The position numbers were made by a program, and so were the translations under genes. A DNA stretch of 64,000 nt from Halictus rubicundus (lineage: Eukaryota > Arthropoda > Insecta > Hymenoptera > Halictidae): NCBI RefSeq assembly GCF_050948215.1, contig NW_027489018.1, positions 1 to 64,000 on the forward strand, read 5' to 3'. The notes beneath the pieces are model-generated. The model was not told the origin of the DNA. It worked only from the letters and a program-made list of their open reading frames with translations, and did not search any database. Below, piece after piece: positions 12,372 to 23,800 of this stretch (position 1 is the stretch's first letter; each line of letters begins with the position of its first letter).

Positions 12372-12813
12372 ACTGTATTATATCCTATCCTCTTTCCTAT
12401 CCTCTATCATATCGTATCCTCTATCCTATCCTATCCTCTATCCTATCCTATCCTCTATTCTATCCTATCCTGTATCCTATCCAAATTCTACCCTACCCTC
12501 TAACCTATCCTATCCTCTATCCTATACTATTCTATCCTCTATCCTATTATATCCTCTATCCTATCCTATCCTCTATCCTATCCTCCCCGCTATATTATCC
12601 TATCCTCTATCCTATCCTATCCCCTATCCTATCCTACCCTCTATCCTATCCTATCCTCTATCCTATCCTATACTCTATCCTATCCTATCCTCTATCCTAC
12701 AATATCCTCTATCCTATCCTATCCTCTATCCTAACCTATCCTCTATCCTATCCAAAACCCTATCCTATCCTCTATCCCATCCTATACTCAATCCTATCCT
12801 ATACTGTATTATA
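12372..12813 (+). repeat. Marker pair with conserved 431-bp spacing
   Basis: Two marker cores start 431 bp apart (12372 and 12803). Exactly the same spacing occurs at 17781/18212, 24687/25118, 30199/30630 and 32951/33382. The pair is a stable sub-unit of the higher-order repeat, carrying CAATACCCTATCGTATTC before the first marker and CCAAAACCC before the second. Confidence 0.8.
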
Positions 12814-13221
12814 TCCTATCCTCTTTCCTATCCTCTATCATATCGTATCCTCTATCCTATCCTATCCTCTAACCTATAATATCCTCTATCCTATCCTATC
12901 CTCTATCCTATCCTATCCTCTATCCTACAATATCCTCTATCCTATCCTATCCTCTATCCTATCCTATCCTCTATCCTATCCTATCCTCTATCCTATCCAA
13001 ATTCTACCCTACCCTCTATCCTATCCTATCCTCTATCCTATACTATCCTATCCTCTATCCTATTATATCCTCTATCCTATCCTATCCTCTATCCTATCCT
13101 CCCCGCTATATTATCCTATCCTCTATCCTATCCTATCCCCTATCCTATCCTATCCTCTATCCTAACCTATCCTCTATCCTATCCTCTCCTCTATCCTATC
13201 CTATCCTCTATCCTATCCTAT

Positions 13222-13238
13222 CCTCTACCCTATCCTAT
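13222..13238 (+). repeat. Target-site duplication, left copy (17 bp)
   Basis: CCTCTACCCTATCCTAT directly abuts the T run of the retrotransposon and is repeated at 15658-15674 on the other side. It is one full monomer of the satellite with a T-to-C change. Base 13238 could belong to the T run instead. Uninterrupted versions of the same site occur at 34072-34088, 35458-35474 and 19516-19532. Confidence 0.85.
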
Positions 13239-13265
13239 TTTTTTTTTTTTTTTTTTTTTTTTTTT
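13239..13265 (-). other. Poly(A) tail of the retrotransposon
   Basis: A run of 27 T on the plus strand (28 if 13238 is counted) marks the 3' end of the element on the minus strand. It directly joins the left target-site duplication. No clear AATAAA signal is visible close to it. Confidence 0.9.
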
Positions 13266-13495
13266 CGAGGAGGTAATCTCGTTACGGATACCCGAACCCC
13301 CCCGGGGGGGGGGTGGTCCGGGTTATGTGGGACTCCTCGGCTGGTTGGTGCAACGCCGAGTATACCCACTAACTCCTCCCCGTCCGTCCCTAGACTCCTG
13401 GGGGCACCCGTGCTCTGCGCGCGCATGTCAATCCGGTGTGCCCCCGCCTTAGCATACCACCCAGGGGGGGGACGCGGCCCCCTCCCGTACCTACT
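13266..13495 (-). other. 3' UTR of the retrotransposon
   Basis: About 230 bp between the last stop codon (TAG on the minus strand, 13496-13498) and the poly(A). It contains C7 followed by G10 at 13297-13313, which could fold on itself. Small frames overlapping it are judged to be shadows. No other gene is supported here. Confidence 0.7.
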
Positions 13496-14767
13496 CTATC
13501 CGAAGGCACCACGCAACGGACGACGTGGCGCATTCCCCCCTGTTAGGCCTCCCGATGAGCATCCGAGCCCCCGCCCGAGATGCCCGGCGGCCTCCGGGGA
13601 CGCCGTTGGTGACCGAGTGTAAGGGGATATCCGATCCCCCGCCTCGAGATCATCAAGGGCGTCCCCGCTCGCGTCAGAGGCGTCGCAACGGGGGTACGCC
13701 CCCGGGGCGTACCCTGCGCCGCCTCCCCCCCCCCTTCGGCCGGGATCGTGATTACGCTCCCGATCCCGTTCCGCAGCTTCCTTCCGCAGCATAACCCGCT
13801 CGCAGAAGGAAGCGAACCCCCTCCACGCCTCCTCGCCACCGGCTGCCGCAGCGACGACAGCCGGGAGCGAGAGGTCGTGGCCCACCGCGCGCCGCAGGGC
13901 ACGGCGCTCTCCCCCCCATGCCGGACACTCCTCCAGAGTGTGTTGCGCCGTGTCCCGCGGCTCGCCGCAGTGGTGACACGCCTCCTCGGTCTCCCTCCCG
14001 ATGCGACACAGGTAGTCGCCGAAGCACCCGTGCCCGCTCATCACCTGCGTCACACGGTAGGAGCCCCTATGCCCCATCCATCCCCTGTTCCATTGATCGA
14101 ACACCGGGAGGATGGCCCGAACGGCCCGCCTCTCGCCCTCCCTCGTCCCGGGAAGGCTATCGCGCCACTCCCGGGCTGCGTGCCGCCGAGCATGTCGCCT
14201 GAGCTCATCCACCATGAGCCGCGCCTGATCCGGGGCCACCCCCCGGAGCTGGAGTTCCCTGGAGTGCGTATGCACATCCGCCAACACGCGGGCCTCCAGC
14301 TCGAGGGGGATCAGCCCCGACATCACCATCGCCGTCGCGTATGAAATGGTGCGGTACCCCCGCACGATGCCTATGGCCAGCCTGCGCTCGATGCGACGCA
14401 GCAGCGACCGTGTGCCGCCACTGCGCCCCCTAGCCAAGACATCGCGCACCCATACAGGGGCTCCGTACAGGACCAAAACTCGCACCACCACCGCGAACAG
14501 ACGACGCACCCGTCCACAGGGTCCCCCGAGATTCGGGAGAAGGCGACCGAGCGCAGCGGTCGCCCTCTCCGCCCGGGGCGCCAGCGACTCAAGGTGGCGG
14601 TCAAAACGCCACCGGCCGTCAAGCTCGAGTCCCAGGTACCGCATCTGGGACCCGACCTTGACCATCCCCTCCCCCACGCAGATCCAGCACTGGGGAGGCG
14701 CCGCCAACCGGGCCGAGCGGAGAAACCACATGGCCCTGGTTTTCTCGACGGACACCTCTAGGCCCAG
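13496..14767 (-). other. RT thumb, connection and CCHC zinc-finger region
   Basis: This segment continues in the same frame after the TAG with LGLEVSVEKTRAMWF, the conserved block after the catalytic loop, then YLGLELDGRWRF and a long Arg-rich alpha-helical part. The finger has Cys, Cys, His and Cys spaced C-X2-C-X8-H-X4-C within codons 13925-13978. This C-terminal motif is a hallmark of R1-clade ORF2 and probably contacts the target DNA or the RNA 3' end. The final 100 or so residues are Gly/Pro/Ser-rich and poorly conserved. It ends at TAG 13496-13498. Confidence 0.88.
13925..13978 (-). other. CCHC zinc-finger motif of ORF2
   Basis: CHHCGEPRDTAQHTLEEC: cysteines at both ends and at position 4, with histidine at position 13. 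Spacing C-X2-C-X8-H-X4-C, intact in this copy. It is followed by PAW, as is common in R1-clade proteins. Confidence 0.88.
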
Positions 14768-15148
14768 CTACCGGATCGCGCGCACCGCGCGCCACGCGCC
14801 GCGCTCCGCCAGGCAGATGGCCTCCTTCGCATACCTCCCGGTGGCCAATACCAGCGTGTCGTCGGCGTAACACGTCAGGCTGACCCCGGGAGGCATCTCC
14901 TCCCGCAGGACGCGATCGTACGCAAGATTCCACAGCAACGGGCCCAACACCGAGCCCTGCGGAACCCCGCGCACGACGCCCCTGCGCACCATCCCGTACC
15001 GGCCGGGATACTCTATACCCCTGTCGGAGAGATAGCTCCCGATCACCCTTCTGAGATACAGAGGCACCCGGTGGAAGACCAGGGCCTCCATTATCCGATC
15101 CCAGGGGACGGTGTTGAACGCGTTAGCGATATCCAAGGATATCGCCAA
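14768..15148 (-). other. RT catalytic core with YADD
   Basis: Residues counted from 15148: SLDIANAFN at 4-12 holds the first catalytic Asp (codon 15131-15133), GVPQGSVLGP at 61-70 is the substrate-binding block, and YADD at 94-97 (14858-14869) carries the other two catalytic Asp. PPGVSLTCYADDTLVLATG is the R1-like form of this region. The segment ends in a TAG codon at 14768-14770 within a block that normally continues to the KT motif. Confidence 0.9.
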
Positions 15149-15650
15149 CGCAACACCGCCCCCCCCCCCTCGTACAGGCCTCCGAGAGAGCCCTCACCCG
15201 CCGAATAGCGTCGACGGTGGAGAGACCCTCCCGGAAGCCTAATTGAACCCCGCTCAGATCGGGGACCCCTCCCGCCGACAGGTGCCGGACGAGGCGTCCA
15301 ACGAGTACGCGCTCGAACAACTTCCCCGCCTCGTCCAGCAGACAAATTGGCCGGTACCCTGAGGGCGAGTCCCGGGACTTGCCCCCCTTCGGAAGGAGGA
15401 CCAACCTGCCCGACTTCCACTCCGTGGGGAACACCCCCTCCCTCAGACAGCCGTTATACAGCTGCCGGAGTTCGGCGGCGAGTCCCCCCTCCAGGGCCAA
15501 GACCAACGCGCGGCCCGGCACCCCGTCCGGGCCCGGGGCCTTGCGGCCCACCCGCCGCGCCCTGGCCATCGCCTCACCCAGCTCGCCGGCCGACACCTCC
15601 CACTCTGCGGACCAGGAGAGAGGCTCCTGTTCCCAATGGGAGCGGCGCAA
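15123..15650 (-). other. RT N-terminal segment (fingers/palm blocks)
   Basis: The 175-codon open segment contains the conserved blocks preceding the first catalytic aspartate: KAPGPDG at residues 37-43, PTEWK at 75-79, LLPKGGK at 85-91, YRPICLLDEAGKLFERVL at 99-116 and GFREGLSTVDAI at 138-149. After residue 164 the frame leaves the homologous protein (RCCVGDILGYR then stop) because of the frame change in the G run of the sense strand. Confidence 0.88.
15159..15169 (-). other. Frameshift site in C11 homopolymer
   Basis: Eleven C on the plus strand (G on the sense strand). Upstream RT homology is in one frame and downstream homology (ALAISLDIANAF) is in the next. The shift must lie here, since both frames read glycines through the tract. 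A one-base homopolymer error in sequencing would give the same picture. Confidence 0.8.
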
Positions 15651-15657
15651 TCCTCTA

Positions 15658-15674
15658 CCTCTACCCTATCCTAT
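15658..15674 (+). repeat. Target-site duplication, right copy (17 bp)
   Basis: CCTCTACCCTATCCTAT again, followed by normal array that matches the empty-site sequence around 34089-34112 up to the CCCAGCC variant. Just inside the element, 15649-15657 reads AATCCTCTA, which resembles the satellite. The exact 5' junction is therefore uncertain by a few bases, and a few bases of homology may have guided joining. Confidence 0.85.
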
Positions 15675-15697
15675 CCTCTATCCTATCCTATCCTCTA

Positions 15698-17349
15698 TCC
15701 CAGCCTATACTCAATCCTATCCTATACTGTATTATATCCTATCCTCTTTCCTACCCTCTATCATATCGTATCCTCTATCATATCGTATCCTCTATCCTAT
15801 CCTATCCTCTACCCTATCCTATCCTCTATCCTATCCTATACTCTATCCTATCCCATCCTCTATCCTATCCTATCCTCTATCCTATCCTATCCTCTATCCT
15901 ATCGAATACCCTATCCTATCCTCTATCCCATCCTATACTCAATCCTATCCTATACTGTATTATATACTATCCTCTATCCTATCCTATCCTCTATCCTATC
16001 CTCTCCTCTATCCTATCCTATCCTCTATCCTATCCTATATCCTATTATATCCTCTATCCTACAATATCCTCTATCCTATCCTATCCTCTATCCTATCCTA
16101 TCCTCTATCCCATCCTATCCTCTATCCTATCCTATCCTCTATCCTATCCTATCCTCTATCCTATCCTATCCTCTATCCTATCCTATCCTCTATCCTATCC
16201 TATCCTCTATCCTATCCTATCCTCTATCCTATCCTATCCTCTATCCTATCCTATCCTCTATCCTATCCTATCCTCTATCCTATCCTATCCTCTATCCTAT
16301 CCTATCCTCTATCCTATCCTATCCTCTATCCTATCCTATCCCCTATCCTATCCTATCCTCTATCCTATCCTATCCTCTATCCTATCCTATCCTCTATCCT
16401 ATCCTATCCTCTATCCTATCCAATGCCCTATCCTATCCTATCCTCTATCCTATCCTATCCTCTCTCCTACAATATCCTCTATCCTATCCTGTCCTCTATC
16501 CTATCCTATCCTCTATCCTATCCTATCCTCTATCCTATCCTATCCTCTATCCTATCCTATCCTCTATCCTAACCTATCCTCTATCCTATCCAAAACCCTA
16601 TCCTATCCTCTATCCCATCCTATACTCAATCCTATCCTATACTGTATTATATCCTATCCTCTTCCCTATCCTCTATCATATCGTATCCTCTATCCTATCC
16701 TATCCTCTAACCTATAATATCCTCTATCCTATCCTATCCTCTATCCTATCCTATCCTCTATCCTACAATATCCTCTATCCTATCCTATCCTCTATCCTAT
16801 CCTATCCTCTATCCTATCCAAATTCTACCCTACCCTCTATCCTATCCTATCCTCTATCCTATACTATCCTATCCTCTATCCTATTATATCCTCTATCCTA
16901 TCCTATCCTCTATCCTATCCTCCCCGCTATATTATCCTATCCTCTATCCTATCCTATCCCCTATCCTATCCTATCCTCTATCCTAACCTGTCCTATATCC
17001 TATCCTCTCCTCTATCCTATCCTATCCTCTATCCTATCCTATCCTCTACTCTATCCTATCCTCTATCCTATCCTATCCTCTATCCCAGCCTATACTCAAT
17101 CCTATCCTATACTGTATTATATCCTATCCTCTTTCCTACCCTCTATCATATCGTATCCTCTATCATATCGTATCCTCTATCCTATCCTGTCCTCTACCCT
17201 ATCCTATCCTCTATCCTATCCTATACTCTATCCTATCCTATCCTCTATCCTATCCTATCCTCTATCCTATCCTATCCTCTATCCTATCGAATACCCTATC
17301 CTATCCTCTATCCCATCCTATACTCAATCCTATCCTATACTGTATTATA
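15698..17349 (+). repeat. Block duplicated at 34.1-35.8 kb
   Basis: Marker cores at 15726, 15954, 17111 and 17339 have the same spacings (228, 1157, 228) as those at 34140, 34368, 35525 and 35753. Both blocks carry CCCAGCC before the first and third cores. The offset is 18414 bp. The block starts just right of the retrotransposon. Confidence 0.75.
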
Positions 17350-20300
17350 TCCTATCCTCTATCCTATCCTATCCTCTATCCTATCCTCTCCTCTATCCTA
17401 TCCTATCCTCTATCCTACCCTATCCTCTATCCTATACTATCCTATACTCTATCCTATCCTATCCTCTATCCTATCCTATCCTCTATCCTATCCTCCCCGC
17501 TATCCTATCCTATCCTCTATCCTATCCTATCCCCTATCCTATCCTATCCTCTATCCTATCCTATCCTCTATCCTATCCTATCCTCTATCCTATCCTATCC
17601 TCTATCCTATCCTATCCTCTATCCTATCCTATCCTCGATCCTATCCTATCCTCCATCCTATCCTATCCTCTATCCTATCCTATCCTCTATCCTATCCTAT
17701 CCTCTATCCTATCCTATCCTCTATCCTATCCAATACCCTATCGTATTCTCTATCCCATCCTATACTGAATCCTATCCTATACTGTATTATATCCTATCCT
17801 CTTTCCTATCCTCTATCATATCGTATCCTCTATCCTATCCTATCCTCTATCCTATCCTATCCTCTATTCTATCCTATCCTGTATCCTATCCAAATTCTAC
17901 CCTACCCTCTAACCTATCCTATACTCTATCCTATACTATTCTATCCTCTATCCTATTATATCCTCTATCCTATCCTATCCTCTATCCTATCCTCCCCGCT
18001 ATATTATCCTATCCTCTATCCTATCCTATCCCCTATCCTATCCTACCCTCTATCCTATCCTATCCTCTATCCTATCCAATACTCTATCCTATCCTATCCT
18101 CTATCCTACAATATCCTCTATCCTATCCTATCCTCTATCCTAACCTATCCTCTATCCTATCCAAAACCCTATCCTATCCTCTATCCCATCCTATACTCAA
18201 TCCTATCCTATACTGTATTATATCCTATCCTCTTTCCTATCCTCTATCATATCGTATCCTCTATCCTATCCTATCCTCTAACCTATAATATCCTCTATCC
18301 TATCCTATCCTCTATCCTATCCTATCCTCTATCCTATCCTATCCTCTATCCTATCCTATCCTCTATCCTATACTATCCTATCCTCTATCCTATCCTATCC
18401 TCTATCCTATCCTATCCTCTATCCTATCCTATCCTCTATCCTATCCTATCCTCTATCCTATCCTCCCCGCTATCCTATCCTATCCTCTATCCTATCCTAT
18501 CCCCTATCCTATCCTATCCTCTATCCTATCCTATCCTCTATCCTATCCTATCCTCTATCCTATCCTATCCTCTATCCTATCCTATCCTCTATCCTATCCT
18601 ATCCTCTATCCTATCCTATCCTCGATCCTATCCTATCCTCCATCCTATCCTATCCTCTATCCTATCCTATCCTCTATCCTATCCTATCCTCTATCCTATC
18701 CTATCCTCTATCCTATCCAATACCCTATCGTATTCTCTATCCCATCCTATACTCAATCCTATCCTATACTGTATTATATCCTATCCTCTTTCCTATCCTC
18801 TATCATATCGTATCCTCTATCCTATCCTATCCTCTATCCTATCCTATCCTCTATTCTATCCTATCCTGTATCCTATCCAAATTCTACCCTACCCTCTAAC
18901 CTATCCTATACTCTATCCTATACTATTCTATCCTCTATCCTATTATATCCTCTATCCTATCCTATCCTCTATCCTATCCTATACTCTATCCTATCCTATC
19001 CTCTATCCTACAATATCCTCTATCCTATCCTATCCTCTATCCTAACCTATCCTGTATCCTATCCAAAACCCTATCCTATCCTCTATCCCATCCTATACTC
19101 AATCCTATCCTATACTGTATTATATCCTATCCTCTTTCCTATCCTCTATCATATAATATCCTCTATCCTATCCTATCCTCTAACCTATAATATCCTCTAT
19201 CCTATCCTATCCTCTATCCTATCCTATCCTCTATCCTACAATATCCTCTATCCTATCCTATCCTCTATCCTATCCTATCCTCTATCCTATCCAAATTCTA
19301 CCCTACCCTCTATCCTATCCTATCCTCTATCCTATACTATCCTATCCTCTATCCTATTATATCCTCTATCCTATCCTATCCTCTATCCTATCCTCCCCGC
19401 TATATTATCCTATCCTCTATCCTATCCTATCCCCTATCCTATCCTATCCTCTATCCTAACCTATCCTCTATCCTATCCTCTCCTCTATCCTATCCTATCC
19501 TCTATCCTATCCTATCCTCTACCCTATCCTATCCTCTATCCTATCCTATCCTCTATCCCAGCCTGTACTCAATCCTATCCTATACTGTATTATTTCCTAT
19601 CCTCTTTCCTACCCTCTATCATATCGTATCCTCTATCATATCGTATCCTCTATCCTATCCTATCCTCTACCCTATCCTATCCTCTATCCTATCCTATACT
19701 CTATCCTATCCTATCCTCTATCCTATCCTATCCTCTATCCTATCCTATCCTCTATCCTATCGAATACCCTATCCTATCCTCTATCCCATCCTATACTCAA
19801 TCCTATCCTATACTGTATTATATACTATCCTCTATCCTATCCTATCCTCTATCCTATCCTCTCCTCTATCCTATCCTATCCTCTATCCTATCCTATATCC
19901 TATTATATCCTCTATCCTATCCTATCCTCTATCCTATCCTCTCCTCTATCCTATCCTATCCTCTATCCTATCCTATATCCTATTATATCCTCTATCCTAT
20001 CCTATCCTCTATCCTATCCTATCCTCTATCCTATCCTATCCTCTATCCTATCCTATCCTCTATCCTATCCTATCCTCTATCCTATCCTATCCTCTATCCT
20101 ATCCTATCCTCTATCCTATCCTATCCTCTATCCTATCCTATCCTCTATCCTATCCTATCCTCTATCCTATCCTATCCTCTATCCTATCCTATCCTCTATC
20201 CTATCCTATCCTCTATCCTATCCTATCCTCTATCCTATCCTATCCTCTATCCTATCCTATCCTCTATCCTATCCTATCCTCTATCCTATCCTATCCTCTA

Positions 20301-20814
20301 TCCTATCCTATCCTCTATCCTATCCTATCCTCTATCCTATCCTATCCTCTATCCTATCCTATCCTCTATCCTATCCTATCCTCTATCCTATCCTATCCTC
20401 TATCCTATCCTATCCTCTATCCTATCCTATCCTCTATCCTATCCTATCCTCTATCCTATCCTATCCTCTATCCTATCCTATCCTCTATCCTATCCTATCC
20501 TCTATCCTATCCTATCCTCTATCCTATCCAATGCCCTATCCTATCCTATCCTCTATCCTATCCTATCCTCTCTCCTACAATATCCTCTATCCTATCCTGT
20601 CCTCTATCCTATCCTATCCTCTATCCTATCCTATCCTCTATCCTATCCTATCCTCTATCCTATCCTATCCTCTATCCTAACCTATCCTCTATCCTATCCA
20701 AAACCCTATCCTATCCTCTATCCCATCCTATACTCAATCCTATCCTATACTGTATTATATCCTATCCTCTTCCCTATCCTCTATCATATCGTATCCTCTA
20801 TCCTATCCTATCCT

Positions 20815-23800
20815 CTAACCTATAATATCCTCTATCCTATCCTATCCTCTATCCTACAATATCCTCTATCCTATCCTATCCTCTATCCTATCCTATCCTC
20901 TATCCTATCCAAATTCTACCCTACCCTCTATCCTATCCTATCCTCTATCCTATACTATCCTATCCTCTATCCTATTATATCCTCTATCCTATCCTATCCT
21001 CTATCCTATCCTCCCCGCTATATTATCCTATCCTCTATCCTATCCTATCCCCTATCCTATCCTATCCTCTATCCTAACCTATCCTCTATCCTATCCTCTC
21101 CTCTATCCTATCCTATCCTCTATCCTATCCTATCCTCTACCCTATCCTGTCCTCTATCCTATCCTATCCTCTATCCCAGCCTATACTCAATCCTATCCTA
21201 TACTGTATTATATCCTATCCTCTTTCCTACCCTCTATCATATCGTATCCTCTATCATATCGTATCCTCTATCCTATCCTATCCTCTACCCTATACTATCC
21301 TCTATCCTATCCTATACTCTATCCTATCCTATCCTCTATCCTATCCTATCCTCTATCCTATCGAATACCCTATCCTATCCTCTATCCCACCCTATACTCA
21401 ATCCTATCCTATACTGTATTATATCCTATCCTCTATCCTATCCTATCCTCTATCCTATCCTCTCCTCTATCCTATCCTATCCTCTATCCTATCCTATATC
21501 CTATTATATCCTCTATCCTACAATATCCTCTATCCTATCCTATCCTCTATCCTATCCTATCCTCTATCCTATCCTATCCTCTATCCTATCCTATCCTCTA
21601 TCCTATCCTATCCTCTATCCTATCCTATCCTCTATCCTATCCTATCCTCTATCCTATCCTATCCTCTATCCTATCCTATTCTCTATCCTATCCTATCCTC
21701 TATCCTATCCTATCCTCTATCCTATCCTATCCTCTACCCTATCCTATCCTCTATCCTATCCTATCCTCTATCCTATCCTATCCTCTATCCTATCCTATCC
21801 TCTATCCTATCCTATCCTCTATCCTATCCTATCCTCTATCCTATCCTATCCTCTATCCTATCCTATCCTCTATCCTATCCTATCCTCTATCCTATCCTAT
21901 CCTCTATCCTATCATATCCTCTATCCTATCCTATCCTCTATCCTATCCTATCCTCTATCCTACAATATCCTCTATCCTATCCTATCCTCTATCCTATCCT
22001 ATCCTCTATCCTATCCTATCCTCTATCCTATCCTATCCTCTATCCTATCCTATCCTCTATCCTATACTATCCTATCCTCTATCCTATCCTATCCTCTATC
22101 CTATCCTATCCTCTATCCTATCCTCCCCGCTATCCTATCCTATCCTCTATCCTATCCTATCCCCTATCCTATCCTATCCTCTATCCCATCCTATACTCAA
22201 TCCTATCCTATACTGTATTATATCCTATCCTCTTTCCTATCCTCTATCATATCGTATCCTCTATCCTATCCTATCCTCTAACCTATAATATCCTCTATCC
22301 TATCCTATTCTCTATCCTATCCTATCCTCTATTCAATCCTATCCTGTATCCTATCCAAATTCTACCCTACCCTCTATCCTATCCTATCCTCTATCCTATC
22401 CAATCCTCTATCCTATCCTATCCTCTATCCTATCCTATCCTCTATCCTATCCTATCCCCTATCCTATCCTATCCTCTATCCTATCCTATCCTCTATCCTA
22501 TCCTATCCTCTATCCTATCCTATCCTCTATCCTATCCTATCCTCTATCCTATCCTATCCTCTATCCTATCCTATCCTCTATCCTATCCTATCCTCTATCC
22601 TATCCTATCCTCTATCCTATCCTATCCTCTATCCTATCCTATCCTCTATCCTATCCTATCCTCTATCCTATCCAATACCCTATCGTATCCTCTATTCCAT
22701 CCTATACTCAATCCTATCCTATACTGTATTATATCCTATCCTCTTTCCTATCCTCTATCATATCGTATCCTCTATCCTATCCTATCCTCTATCCTATCCT
22801 ATCCTCTATTCTATCCTATCCTGTATCCTATCCAAATCTACCCTACCCTCTATCCTATCCTATCCTCTATCCTATACTATCCTATCCTCTATCCTATTAT
22901 ATCCTCTATCCTATCCTATCCTCTATCCTATCCTCCCCGCTATATTATCCTATCCTCTATCCTATCCTATCCCCTATCCTATCCTACCCTCTATCCTATC
23001 CTATCCTCTATCCTATCCTATACTCTATCCTATCCTATCCTCTATCCTACAATATCCTCTATCCTATCCTATCCTCTATCCTATACTATCCTATCCTCTA
23101 TCCTATTATATCCTCTATCCTATCCTATCCTCTATCCTATCCTCCCCGCTATATTATCCTATCCTCTATCCTATCCTATCCCCTATCCTATCCTACCCTC
23201 TATCCTATTATATCCTCTATCCTACAATATCCTCTATCCTATCCTATCCTCTATCCTATCCTATCCTCTATCCTATCCTATCCTCTATCCTATCCTATCC
23301 TCTATCCTATCCTATCCTCTATCCTATCCTATCCTCTATCCTATCCTATCCTCTATCCTATCCTATCCTCTATCCTATCCTATCCTCTATCCTATCCTAT
23401 CCTCTACCCTATCCTATCCTCTATCCTATCCTATCCTCTATCCTATCCTATCCTCTATCCTATCCTATCCTCTATCCTATCCTATCCTCTATCCTATCCT
23501 ATCCTCTATCCTATCCTATCCTCTATCCTATCCTCTCCTCTATCCTATCCTATCCTCTATCCTATCCTCTCCTCTATCCTATCCTATCCTCTATCCTATC
23601 CTATCCTCTATCCTATCCTATATCCTATTATACCCTCTATCCTACAATATCCTCTATCCTATCCTATCCTCTATCCTATCCTATCCTCTATCCTATCCTA
23701 TCCTCTATCCTATCCTATCCTCTATCCTATCCTATCCTCTATCCTATCCTATCCTCTATCCTATACTATCCTATCCTCTATCCTATCCTATCCTCTATCC

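Larger units (their letters stand above)
1789..13238 (+). repeat. 17-bp satellite array, CCTAT type, left part
   Basis: About 670 copies of CCTCTATCCTATCCTAT (CCTCTAT + CCTAT + CCTAT, 17 bp). Plain monomers alternate with diverged ones that form marker blocks. By hand, the core ACTGTATTAT starts at 1791, 2460, 3553, 3993, 4203, 5812, 6610, 7279, 8192, 8845, 10020, 11001, 11766, 12372 and 12803. All copies face the same way. The plus strand has no stop codon in the consensus and 17 is not a multiple of 3, so all three plus frames encode the same 17-residue repeat (LSYPILYPILSSILSYP). That explains open frames of over 1000 codons without any gene. No other feature is seen in this stretch. Confidence 0.97.
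13496..15650 (-). pseudogene. Retrotransposon ORF2 fragment: reverse transcriptase and zinc finger, disabled
   Basis: Remnant of the ORF2 polyprotein that copies the element's RNA into DNA at the cut target. It is read in three pieces. Piece one (15650-15123) carries the N-terminal RT blocks, including KAPGPDGVPG, LVLLPKGGK, YRPICLLDEAGKLFERVL and QLGFREGLSTVDAI. Piece two (15148-14768) has the catalytic core with SLDIANAFN, GVPQGSVLGP and CYADDTLV. Piece three (14767-13496) has the thumb and connection region and the CCHC motif. A one-base change of frame lies in the C11 tract at 15159-15169, and a TAG stop at 14768-14770 separates pieces two and three, which share a frame. The endonuclease domain is missing. 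There is no genuine start codon: the apparent first codon at 15648-15650 is TTG and the frame runs out of the satellite junction. All catalytic aspartates remain, so inactivation looks recent. It cannot make a working protein as it stands. Confidence 0.9.
13239..15657 (-). mobile_element. 5'-truncated R1-clade non-LTR retrotransposon
   Basis: GC-rich island of 2.4 kb in the satellite, oriented on the minus strand. Reading 5' to 3' (15657 down to 13239), it holds the reverse transcriptase of ORF2, a C-terminal region with a CCHC zinc finger, a 3' UTR of about 230 bp and a poly(A) tail. The 17-bp direct repeats at both ends are a target-site duplication, as expected for target-primed reverse transcription. 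ORF1 (gag-like) and the apurinic-type endonuclease at the start of ORF2, normal for full-length R1-clade elements, are absent, so the copy is 5' truncated. Coding is broken by one frameshift and one in-frame stop. The R1 clade call rests on the motif wording SLDIANAFN, GVPQGSVLGP, YADDTLV and the CCHC finger ending TLEECPAW; I cannot tell R1, TRAS, SART or Waldo lineages apart without a tree. Paralogous satellite sites lack it, so it inserted after those copies arose. Confidence 0.92.

Noticed and set aside
13410..14870. Plus-strand open frames inside the GC-rich island
   Set aside because: They are antisense shadows of the retrotransposon ORF2, whose minus-strand frame has clear RT and zinc-finger motifs.
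13239..15657. Full-length active retrotransposon
   Set aside because: ORF1 and the endonuclease are missing, and the frame is broken by a shift and a stop.
15347..17768. Plus-strand frames joining the island to the satellite, which could look like a fusion protein
   Set aside because: The first part is antisense to the RT and the rest is the satellite repeat peptide; no homology in that direction.
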